Below, in pieces: positions 58,108 to 64,000 of a stretch of DNA of 64,000 nucleotides. The position numbers and the translations under genes were made by a program. Source of the stretch: Lentzea atacamensis (GTDB taxonomy: Bacteria; Actinomycetota; Actinomycetes; Mycobacteriales; Pseudonocardiaceae); assembly GCF_003269295.1 (NCBI RefSeq), contig NZ_QLTT01000004.1, positions 620,001-684,000 on the forward strand. Direction: 5' to 3'. The first letter of the stretch is position 1. Every line of letters starts with the position of its first letter. The notes under the pieces were generated by a model. That model worked only from the letters and a program-made list of their open reading frames with translations. It ran no database searches and was not told the origin of the DNA.

Positions 58108-58749
58108 GTGGATCTTTTTTCGCTTTCTCTGGGGGAACTGCTCACCACCGTCGGTGAGCTCACGGACGACGACTTCGAACGGCCGTCCGGTTGCGCGGGC
58201 TGGCTGGTGCGGGATCTGGTGTGCCACCTCGTCATCGACGCGCAGGACGTGCTGATCACGCTGGTCACGCCCACCGCGGATCCCGTGACGCACGACTCCG
58301 TGACCTACTGGAAGGTCGCGCACGAGCCTTCTGACGATCCGCTGGCGGCGCTGACCGTCCGGCTCGCCGCCGCGTACGGCGAGCCGCGGCTGCTGAAGTT
58401 CCACGTCGACGACGTGGGCCAGGCCGCGGTGCGGGCCGCCCAGCTCGCCGATCCGACGCTCAAGGTCAGCACCCGGGGCATGGTGCTGGGCACGGCCGGC
58501 TACCTGGGCGCCTACGTCTGGGAGTGGACGCTGCACCACCTCGACCTGGTCATGCACCTGCCGGACGCGGCCGGTCCGCCTGCGGAGACGCTGGCCCGGT
58601 GTCGCGAGATGCTGGAGCAGCTCGCCGGTGGTTTCCCGGCTTCGTGGTCGGACGAGGACGTGCTGCTGGTTGGAACAGGACGGCGCGCCCCGACCGAAGC
58701 GGAGCGCGCAGAACTCGGAGACCTCGCGATCCCGTTCGTCCTGGGCTGA
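58108..58749 (+). CDS. Mycothiol-dependent maleylpyruvate isomerase-fold protein
   Basis: 213 aa. The DinB-like four-helix N-terminal domain (LTDDDFERPSGCAGWLVRDL, then VCHLVIDAQDVLI) is followed by VWEWTLHHLDLVMHLPDA, which carries family His residues (HL...HH..D). These are metal and mycothiol-binding in characterised relatives. It would catalyse mycothiol-linked transfer or isomerisation, substrate unknown. Consistent with an actinobacterial host. Confidence 0.82.
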   Translation: MDLFSLSLGELLTTVGELTDDDFERPSGCAGWLVRDLVCHLVIDAQDVLITLVTPTADPVTHDSVTYWKVAHEPSDDPLAALTVRLAAAYGEPRLLKFHVDDVGQAAVRAAQLADPTLKVSTRGMVLGTAGYLGAYVWEWTLHHLDLVMHLPDAAGPPAETLARCREMLEQLAGGFPASWSDEDVLLVGTGRRAPTEAERAELGDLAIPFVLG

Positions 58750-58781
58750 GAACTGCCGGGCGTCGAAACCCTGACCACGGC

Positions 58782-59162
58782 CTACTGGGACTCGTCCTCG
58801 AGGCGCGCCTTCTCCGCGAGCCGTGCCTCCTCGGCACGGAACTCCTTGTAGGTCTCTCGCTCGCGCACCAGCCAGTCCGGGTTCTCTTCCTTGATCGCGT
58901 TGATCTGGTCGGTGGTGAGCGCCTCGGTGATGCCGGCACGCACCAGGCCGCTGGTCGAGATGCCGAGCTTCTGCGCGATCAGCTGCTTGGGGTGCGGGCC
59001 GTTGCGGCGCAGCTCCCGCAGCCACTCCGGCGGGTTGGCCTGCAGCTCGTTGAGCTCGTCGCGCGACACGAGACCCGCACGGAACTCCTCGGGCGTGGCC
59101 TCGAGGTACACGCCCAGCTTCTTGGCGGCGGTGGCGGGCTTCATGGTCTGCTGCGACTTCAT
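58782..59162 (-). CDS. DUF5997 family protein
   Basis: 126 aa: TMKPATAAKKLGVYLEATPE, EFRAGLVSRDELNELQANPP, then WLRELRRNGPHPKQLIAQKL and SGLVRAGITEALTTDQINAI, a helical, basic protein that looks nucleic-acid-binding. It matches my recollection of DUF5997, commonly paired with a LysR-substrate-domain gene, as here (divergent, 39 bp apart). Function unknown. Confidence 0.75.
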   Translation of the reverse strand: MKSQQTMKPATAAKKLGVYLEATPEEFRAGLVSRDELNELQANPPEWLRELRRNGPHPKQLIAQKLGISTSGLVRAGITEALTTDQINAIKEENPDWLVRERETYKEFRAEEARLAEKARLEDESQ

Positions 59163-59189
59163 GGCACAAAGAGTAACCGCAGCGTCCGG

Positions 59190-59195
59190 TAGCCT
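59190..59195 (+). promoter_or_regulatory. -10 box TAGCCT, leaderless promoter
   Basis: Ends 6 nt before GTG 59202, within the 39-bp divergent region shared with the DUF5997 gene. Confidence 0.45.
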
Positions 59196-59201
59196 CAGCA
59201 C

Positions 59202-59903
59202 GTGACCGGATCGTTCACGCTCGCGTACGTCCCAGGTGTGACGCCGGGCAAGTGGGCACGGGTTTGGCAGGAACGCCTGCCGGAGACCTCGCTGACCCTC
59301 GTACAGGTGACCGCCGCCGAAGCCGCTGGGAAAGTGCGGTCCGGTGAGGCCGACGCCGCGCTGCTCAGACTGCCCGGCGACCGCGAGGGCCTGCACGCGA
59401 TCCCGCTCTACACCGAGACCACCGTTGTCGTCTTCCCCAAGGACCACGAGTTCGCGGCCGCCGACGAACTGTCCCTTCAGGACCTGAAGGAGCACGTCCT
59501 GTGGCAGCCGCTCGACGACACGCTGGAGTGGGACGAACCGCCGGGGCAGCCGCCGGTCGAGCGTCCGGAGACCACCGCGGACGCGATCGAGATCGTGGCC
59601 GCCGGTGTCGGGCTGCTGGTCGTGCCGCAGTCGCTGGCGAGGCTGCACCACCGCAAGGACCTGAAGTACGTGCCGCTGAGCGACGCGCCGCAGTCACGGG
59701 TGGCGCTGTCGTTCCCGAACTGCGACGAGAACCCCGAGCTGGTCGAGCACATGATCGGCATCGTCCGCGGCCGCACGGTCAACAGCACCCGCGGACCGCA
59801 GCAGGAGCCGGCCAGGAAACAGCAGCAGCAGCAGCGACGGAACCCCGCACCCCGGCAGCAGAAACAGCCGGCCAGGCGCGCGAAACCCCGCCGCGGTCGT
59901 TAG
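59202..59903 (+). CDS. LysR substrate-binding domain protein without HTH
   Basis: 233 aa. Residues about 1-190 are a type 2 periplasmic-binding fold as in LysR effectors: FTLAYVPGVTPGKWARVWQE, GEADAALLRLPGD, TETTVVVFPKDHEFAAADEL, and DAIEIVAAGVGLLVVPQSLA. The DNA-binding HTH of LysR regulators is missing. The C-terminal 40 residues are Gln/Arg/Lys/Pro-rich (KQQQQQRRN, then KPRRGR), which could bind nucleic acid. It probably works with the divergent DUF5997 protein, which may supply DNA binding (inference). Confidence 0.85.
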   Translation: MTGSFTLAYVPGVTPGKWARVWQERLPETSLTLVQVTAAEAAGKVRSGEADAALLRLPGDREGLHAIPLYTETTVVVFPKDHEFAAADELSLQDLKEHVLWQPLDDTLEWDEPPGQPPVERPETTADAIEIVAAGVGLLVVPQSLARLHHRKDLKYVPLSDAPQSRVALSFPNCDENPELVEHMIGIVRGRTVNSTRGPQQEPARKQQQQQRRNPAPRQQKQPARRAKPRRGR

Positions 59904-60044
59904 TGCGGTCGTGCACGGTGATCGTCTGACTCCGTCGTACCCGAACCGCTGTTCTTCCAGCGGCAACACCGCGTAGCCGGGAAGACGCCGGGTTTGCCAC
60001 GGCCCTGCCGATTCACCGCAGACGTGCGAAAGAGGGGAGGGATC

Positions 60045-60953
60045 GTGCTCTTCGACGTCGGTCGCCTGCTGCACGAGGAGTTCCTCCCCGTCTACCGCGC
60101 CGCCGCCGACACCGACGGGTGGGAGGACATGGCCGTGTCCGTCGCGCACCGCGCCGGCTCGCGCCTCGCTTCGGCGAAGATCTCCATCGCGCACATGGTG
60201 ATGGCGCTGCGGTCGACCGACAGGTTGCTGACCGAGGCCATGCTGGACGACGGCGGTGACGCCCGTGCGCTCGCCGCTGCCGGTACCGCTTTGGCCGCCG
60301 AGCTGATGTCCGCGTTCTGCGCCGGGGACGACGGGCTGGCGGACGCGGTGCTCGCCGGAAGCGCGCCCGACGGCGCGGCCGCGTTCTACACAGTCGTCTC
60401 GGTGCGCGGCGCCTTGCCAATCCGGGTGGTAAGCGCTTTCCGTGACCGTGGGCCAGTGCTTCTGGCGACATCCGGGCACCTTCTGCTGCCCGCCGCCGAA
60501 GCGGCGGCACTGTCGTTGTGCCTGGACGTGCAGAAGGAGTTCGGCGGTGAGGTGTGGTTCTCCGTCGCGGAACGGCCTGTCGCGCGCATGGCGTTGGCGC
60601 GCAGGGAAGCCGACGAGATCGATGCGCTGGTCGCGTCACTCGGCCGTCCACCCGGGGTGTACCGGATCGACGACGTGCTGCTCGAGAGCGCCGTGATGGA
60701 GACCCCGGAGGCGCGCGACGAGCTCGGGAAGGTCCTCGCGCCGTTGCTGGCCAACCCCGTTCTCGTCGAGACGGTCCTCGCCTTGCTCGAAGCGGACGGC
60801 AACCGGGCGGTGGCTGCCAAGAAGCTGTTCATCCACCGCAGCACGATCGACTACCGGTCGTGGCAGATCGAGCAGCTCACCGGACTGTCCCCCGTCAACC
60901 CTCGCGACCTCGCCGTTCTCGGCACTGCGATCGGTATGGGCGGCGAACGTTAA
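60045..60953 (+). CDS. PucR-like helix-turn-helix regulator, paralogue 1
   Basis: 302 aa from GTG 60045, which has AGGGGAGG 5 nt upstream; the frame extends to 59994. The N-terminal helical region (VGRLLHEEFLPVYRAAADTD) and central alpha/beta region lead to a PucR C-terminal HTH: LVETVLALLEADGNRAVAAK, then FIHRSTIDYRSWQIEQLTGL. Activator or repressor of unknown target. Homologous to the next gene. Confidence 0.82.
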   Translation: MLFDVGRLLHEEFLPVYRAAADTDGWEDMAVSVAHRAGSRLASAKISIAHMVMALRSTDRLLTEAMLDDGGDARALAAAGTALAAELMSAFCAGDDGLADAVLAGSAPDGAAAFYTVVSVRGALPIRVVSAFRDRGPVLLATSGHLLLPAAEAAALSLCLDVQKEFGGEVWFSVAERPVARMALARREADEIDALVASLGRPPGVYRIDDVLLESAVMETPEARDELGKVLAPLLANPVLVETVLALLEADGNRAVAAKKLFIHRSTIDYRSWQIEQLTGLSPVNPRDLAVLGTAIGMGGER

Positions 60954-61037
60954 GGCTGTCCCAAGCCATCTGTGCCAACTGTCGACAGTTGCCTACCGTC
61001 CTGGTGTGACACCGCAAGCACTCCAGGGAGGCGACGC

Positions 61038-61793
61038 GTGACCACCGTGGTGGACAGCCGACTGCTCAACGACGTGCTGCGTGACATCCTCAGCCCGTTC
61101 GACCTGCCTCCCGTGGAGGACGTGGCCACCCGCCGTCAGCTCGCCAGGGCACTGCTTTCCGGTCGCGACAACGGGTTCGAGGGCCTCGCACTGGCCTACG
61201 CGGTGGTCGCGTTCAGCGCGTCCACTGAGGACGGTGTGGCCGAAGTGCTCGCGGCCGTGCGGGACAACGCCGACGTGCTCGTGCTCGACGGCACTCGCGG
61301 CGGCTACCTCTTGCTGCCGTGCGCTCAGGACCAGCACGCCGGACTGGCCAGGGAACTGCACGACCGCGTCGGCGGCGAGGTGTGGATGGCGGTCGCGTGG
61401 GCTCCCCGGCGCGACCTCGCCTCCGCCCGTGCGACGGCGGCGGACGTGCTGCGGATCGCCAACGGCCGTGCGCCGGGCGTCTACGAGCTGCGCCACGTGT
61501 TGGCGGACTTCGCGGTGCTGCGCCAGCCGCACGTCTCCGAGCGGCTGGCCCGCATGATCGAACCAGTGGTGGCGCAGCAGCCGCTGCTGGACGCGTTGCG
61601 GGCGTTCATCTCCGAGGACGGCAACCGGGCGGCGGCGGCGCGGCGGCTGGACATCCACCGCAGCACGCTCGACCACCGCCTGCGGCTGGTTGAACGGCTC
61701 ACCGGCCACCGCCCGGCCTCACCGCGCGCGCTGCTGACGCTGAGCGTCGCGCTGACCGCCCACTCGTGCCCGGAAGTGCCGCTGCCTCACTGA
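61038..61793 (+). CDS. PucR-like helix-turn-helix regulator, paralogue 2
   Basis: 251 aa from GTG 61038 (GGGAGG at 7 nt). Central segment GYLLLPCAQDQHAGLARELH and GEVWMAVAW parallel GHLLLPAAEAAALSLCLDVQ and GEVWFSVAE of paralogue 1; the C-terminal HTH is LLDALRAFISEDGNRAAAAR, then DIHRSTLDHRLRLVERLTG. It lacks the first 60-70 residues of paralogue 1. A tandem duplication 84 bp apart. It ends by overlapping the convergent YciI gene by 7 nt. Confidence 0.82.
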   Translation: MTTVVDSRLLNDVLRDILSPFDLPPVEDVATRRQLARALLSGRDNGFEGLALAYAVVAFSASTEDGVAEVLAAVRDNADVLVLDGTRGGYLLLPCAQDQHAGLARELHDRVGGEVWMAVAWAPRRDLASARATAADVLRIANGRAPGVYELRHVLADFAVLRQPHVSERLARMIEPVVAQQPLLDALRAFISEDGNRAAAARRLDIHRSTLDHRLRLVERLTGHRPASPRALLTLSVALTAHSCPEVPLPH

Positions 61794-62209
61794 CTCCGCG
61801 CACTGATCTGCTCGCGGAGCCGGTCCTCCTGCGCCTTCTGCTCGTCCGTCATGACGTCCTCGAACGCCTCGGCGCCGTGGACCTGCCGGATCTCGACCTC
61901 GCCGCTCTGGAACGGCGCCTTCTTGAGCCACTCCACGGCGTCCTGCAGCGAGGGCAGCTCCCAGATCCAGAACCCGGCGATCAGTTCCTTGGTCTCGGCG
62001 AACGGGCCGTCGATGACCGTCGTCGCGCCCTTGGCGTCGAACGCGACCCGCGCGCCCTTGGAGCTCGGGTAGAGGCCGTCGCCCGCGAGCATCACACCGG
62101 CCTTCACCAGCTCCTCGTTGTAGTTGCCCATCGCGGTCAGCTCCTCGGCCGTGGGCATCTGGCCGTTCTCGGACTCGGGGGACGCCTTGACGATGACCAT
62201 GAACCGCAT
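61787..62209 (-). CDS. YciI-family protein
   Basis: 140 aa. Starts MRFMVIVKASPESENGQMPT, then AMGNYNEELVKAGVMLAGDG, GPFAETKELIAGFWIWELPS and AVEWLKKAPFQSGEVEIRQV, the DGPFAETKE signature of the actinobacterial YciI/DGPF group. Ferredoxin-like fold with a His/Asp pair in YciI; these DGPF proteins are often linked to ECF sigma factors. No sigma gene is adjacent. Confidence 0.92.
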   Translation of the reverse strand: MRFMVIVKASPESENGQMPTAEELTAMGNYNEELVKAGVMLAGDGLYPSSKGARVAFDAKGATTVIDGPFAETKELIAGFWIWELPSLQDAVEWLKKAPFQSGEVEIRQVHGAEAFEDVMTDEQKAQEDRLREQISARSQ

Positions 62210-62314
62210 CTCGATCTCCTCGTGTCTGGTGTGTCCGTGCGTTTCTACCGACGCGTCGATTGGGGCTCCCGGCTTTCGACGAGCTTGACCGAATTGTGAC
62301 CGGCGTCACGCGGC

Positions 62315-62320
62315 TACGCT
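62315..62320 (+). promoter_or_regulatory. -10 box TACGCT, leaderless promoter
   Basis: Ends 6 nt before ATG 62327, no RBS between. Confidence 0.45.
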
Positions 62321-62326
62321 GGCCGC

Positions 62327-62719
62327 ATGCGCGAAGACGTCGACTGGATCCTCGAGAACTGCCAGGTCTGGGCCATCGTCGGGCTCGCGGACAACCCGTC
62401 CCGCGCGGCCCACGGCGTGGCCAGGTTCCTGCAGCAACGCGGCAAGAAGATCGTGCCGGTGCACCCGTCCGCCGAGACCGTGCACGGCGAGCAGGGCTAC
62501 CCGACGCTCTCGGACATCCCGTTCCCCGTCGACGTCGTGGACGTGTTCCGCCGCTCGCAGGACGCCGGCCGGTTCGCGGACGAGGCGGTGTCGATCGGCG
62601 CGAAGGCGGTGTGGTTCCAGCTCGGAGTGGTGGATCCCGAGGCGTACGAACGGACCAAGGCCGCCGGGCTGCGGATGGTCATGGATGTCTGTCCCGCGAT
62701 CGAGTGGCGCTCCGGTTGA
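62327..62719 (+). CDS. CoA-binding (YccU-type) protein
   Basis: 130-aa Rossmann-like protein: CQVWAIVGLADNPSRAAHGV, FLQQRGKKIVPVHPSAETVH, GYPTLSDIPFPVDVVDVFRR and AVWFQLGVVDPEAYERTKAA ending MDVCPAIEW. This is the small CoA-binding domain family (as in YccU). Role unknown; some bind CoA and may regulate acetylation. Leaderless. Confidence 0.93.
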   Translation: MREDVDWILENCQVWAIVGLADNPSRAAHGVARFLQQRGKKIVPVHPSAETVHGEQGYPTLSDIPFPVDVVDVFRRSQDAGRFADEAVSIGAKAVWFQLGVVDPEAYERTKAAGLRMVMDVCPAIEWRSG

Positions 62720-62728
62720 CCAAGTAGC

Positions 62729-62734
62729 TAGTCT
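62729..62734 (+). promoter_or_regulatory. -10 box TAGTCT before the StrR-like gene
   Basis: Ends 5 nt before GTG 62740. Confidence 0.4.
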
Positions 62735-62739
62735 GCGGC

Positions 62740-63693
62740 GTGAGGTTCCCGGACACCTGGGGGTACTGGGGACACCAAGCCTGGGGGGCTTTGTTTCGCA
62801 TGCTCGTCGACATCAACGTGCTGCAGCCCGCGGACTCGCCGCGACTCGGTGGCTGCAGCGAGGAGTTCGTTCGTTCGCTGGCGTCCTCCGGTGCCGCGCT
62901 CGCGCCGATCGTGGTGCACCGGGGTTCCATGAGAGTCGTCGACGGAGCGCACCGCCTGCGGGCGGCCGCGCTGCGCGGGGAGAGATCCGTCGAGGTCGAG
63001 TACGTCGACGGACCGGCGGAGGACGTGTTCGTCCTGTCCGTCTCCCTCAACGTCGCGACGTTGTCCACCGCTGACCGCGAGGCCGCCGCCCGGCGCCTGC
63101 TGCGGTCGCGCCCGCAGTGGTCCGACCGGGCCATCGCGGCGTCCACCGGCCTCGCCGCCAAGTCCGTCGGGGTGCTGCGGCGCGCCGTGGGTGGCCGCGC
63201 CGCCAACCGGGTGGGGCGCGACGGCAAGGTCCGGCCGGTCAACTCGGCCGCCGGGCGGCGGCTGGCCGGAGAGATGATCGAGGCACAACCATCGGCGTCG
63301 TTGCGGGACATCGCCCGCGCGGCCGGGGTGTCGCCGGGGACCGTCCGGGACGTCCGGCGGCGGCTCAGCGCCGGGCTGGATCCCGTGCCGGAACGGATGC
63401 GGGCCGCCGAGCAGGCCGAGGTCGAGGTCCCGGCGGCACGGACCGAGGTGCGGGCACCGGGCGCGACCCTGCCGATCCTGCGGCGCGATCCGTCGTTGCG
63501 GTTCAACGAACACGGGCGGCTGGTGCTGCGGTGGCTGGAGGCGCACGCGGTGTCCTCCGGGGAGTGGGCCGCGGTCGTGGACGGGGTTCCGTCGCACTGC
63601 CGCGAGCTCGTCGCGGACATGGCGCGCGGCTGCGCCGAGGTGTGGGCCCAGATGGCAGAAGCCCTGGAACAGGAAAGCCGGCGCACCGCCTGA
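62740..63693 (+). CDS. StrR-like regulator with ParB N-terminal domain
   Basis: 317 aa (297 if ATG 62800 is used). A ParB-like N-terminal domain (ADSPRLGGCSEEFVRSLASS, then PIVVHRGSMRVVDGAHRLRA; the VDGAHRLRAA loop is at 67-76) is followed by two HTH segments: WSDRAIAASTGLAAKSVGVL and SASLRDIARAAGVSPGTVRD. The order and wording closely follow StrR-type activators of aminoglycoside and glycopeptide clusters rather than chromosome-partition ParB; the C-terminal third is divergent. Leaderless start probable. Target genes are not in the window or not recognisable. Confidence 0.8.
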   Translation: MRFPDTWGYWGHQAWGALFRMLVDINVLQPADSPRLGGCSEEFVRSLASSGAALAPIVVHRGSMRVVDGAHRLRAAALRGERSVEVEYVDGPAEDVFVLSVSLNVATLSTADREAAARRLLRSRPQWSDRAIAASTGLAAKSVGVLRRAVGGRAANRVGRDGKVRPVNSAAGRRLAGEMIEAQPSASLRDIARAAGVSPGTVRDVRRRLSAGLDPVPERMRAAEQAEVEVPAARTEVRAPGATLPILRRDPSLRFNEHGRLVLRWLEAHAVSSGEWAAVVDGVPSHCRELVADMARGCAEVWAQMAEALEQESRRTA

Positions 63694-63697
63694 GCCG

Positions 63698-64000
63698 CTA
63701 GTCGCCGAAGAGGATCTCGCTGATCTCGCCGGCCACCTCGCGGCCCGCCGCGGGACGCAAGCGGGACAACAGCTTGCTGAACGCCGTCAGGTCGACGTGC
63801 ACGGTCGCCGACTGCACCTGGCGGATGTCGTCCAGCAGCCCGACGACGAGCTCGCACGCGTGGTCCACGTCGCCCGCCGCGGCGTGGGCCAGCGCGCGGC
63901 GCAGGCCGAAACGGGTGCGGGCGCGCAACGCGGTCGGCGAGATCAGCGGGACCTGCTTGTCCAGGATGGCGGCAGCCTCGGCGTGGCGGCCGAGATCGTG
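63698..64000 (-). CDS. TPR-like protein, C-terminal end (5' outside the window)
   Basis: The frame is open to base 64000. The visible 100 residues are helical repeats (HDLGRHAEAAAILDKQVPLI, RTRFGLRRALAHAAAGDVDH, then DIRQVQSATVHVDLTAFSKL) ending EISEILFGD. This resembles the C-terminal TPR part of XRE-HTH/TPR regulators that are abundant in Pseudonocardiales; the HTH would be beyond the edge, so this is inference. It converges on the StrR-like gene with a 4-nt gap. Confidence 0.6.
   Translation of the reverse strand, partial: HDLGRHAEAAAILDKQVPLISPTALRARTRFGLRRALAHAAAGDVDHACELVVGLLDDIRQVQSATVHVDLTAFSKLLSRLRPAAGREVAGEISEILFGD

Noticed and set aside
60429-60441. GGTAAGCGCTTTC, a good LacI-type palindrome
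   Set aside because: It lies well inside the first PucR-like coding region, in frame with normal protein sequence, and is far from any promoter. Treated as chance.
62740-63693. Chromosome-partition ParB, suggesting a nearby replication origin
   Set aside because: No ParA, no parS-like palindrome and no dnaA/gidB context; domain order fits StrR-type regulators better.

Overview
The window is high-GC DNA from a filamentous actinomycete, most likely a Pseudonocardiales member (Lentzea/Saccharothrix/Actinosynnema type). This rests on the strong third-position GC bias, frequent GTG/TTG starts, Tat and lipobox signals, many TANNNT -10 boxes placed 6 nt before a start codon (leaderless transcripts), a mycothiol-type maleylpyruvate isomerase fold protein, a DUF222/HNH 13E12-like gene and a StrR-like ParB-fold regulator. 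I saw no rRNA, tRNA or CRISPR array. Genus assignment is inference.

Layout. 1-9.8 kb: end of a membrane protein gene, a Tat-exported class A beta-lactamase, two secreted clan-A (GH5-like) glycosidases with a frameshifted remnant between them, a sirtuin overlapping a DUF4419 gene, an S4 RNA-binding protein, a secreted chorismate mutase, a truncated dehydrogenase and a STAS anti-anti-sigma factor. 9.8-17.7 kb: a frameshifted microgene, an animal-type haem peroxidase, DoxX and MFS membrane proteins, a lipoprotein, an exported SxxK serine hydrolase, and a nitrile-hydratase-like operon whose beta subunit is split into two genes. 17.7-19.8 kb: a DUF222/HNH gene bracketed by 95-bp inverted repeats with a tandem-repeat tract (possible mobile element). 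19.9-35.4 kb: an XRE regulator/MFS divergon, then two carbohydrate ABC systems facing each other. The first has its own DeoR/LacI-type regulator, a D-2-hydroxyacid dehydrogenase and a DUF2264 protein. The second has a LacI regulator and is divergent from GH9 and GH6 cellulases, with operator-like sites between.

35.4-46.6 kb: small accessory genes, an acyl-CoA dehydrogenase divergent from an HxlR regulator whose start region is tandemly triplicated, a MalT-like ATPase without a DNA-binding domain, a DoxX gene with an internally deleted duplicate, a two-component system, and a decayed MarR/P450 island. 46.6-52.6 kb: an oligopeptide-type ABC operon with fused ATPases. 52.6-64 kb: a DUF3592-like membrane protein, a caspase-like protease with a probable EACC1 domain and a C-terminal membrane region, two tandem LigD-type primase-polymerase genes without ligase, several small stand-alone enzymes and regulators including two PucR-like paralogues, the StrR-like regulator, and the end of a TPR-like gene.

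The main functional themes are plant-polysaccharide breakdown and import (GH5-like x2, GH9, GH6, two sugar ABC systems), cell-wall/beta-lactam functions, and a few potential conflict or genome-maintenance modules (EACC1-caspase, IR-HNH element, tandem PolDom). The best candidates for something unusual are the three-part nitrile-hydratase/thiocyanate-hydrolase-like operon, the inverted-repeat HNH element, the triplicated leader ORFs before hxlR, and the caspase protein.
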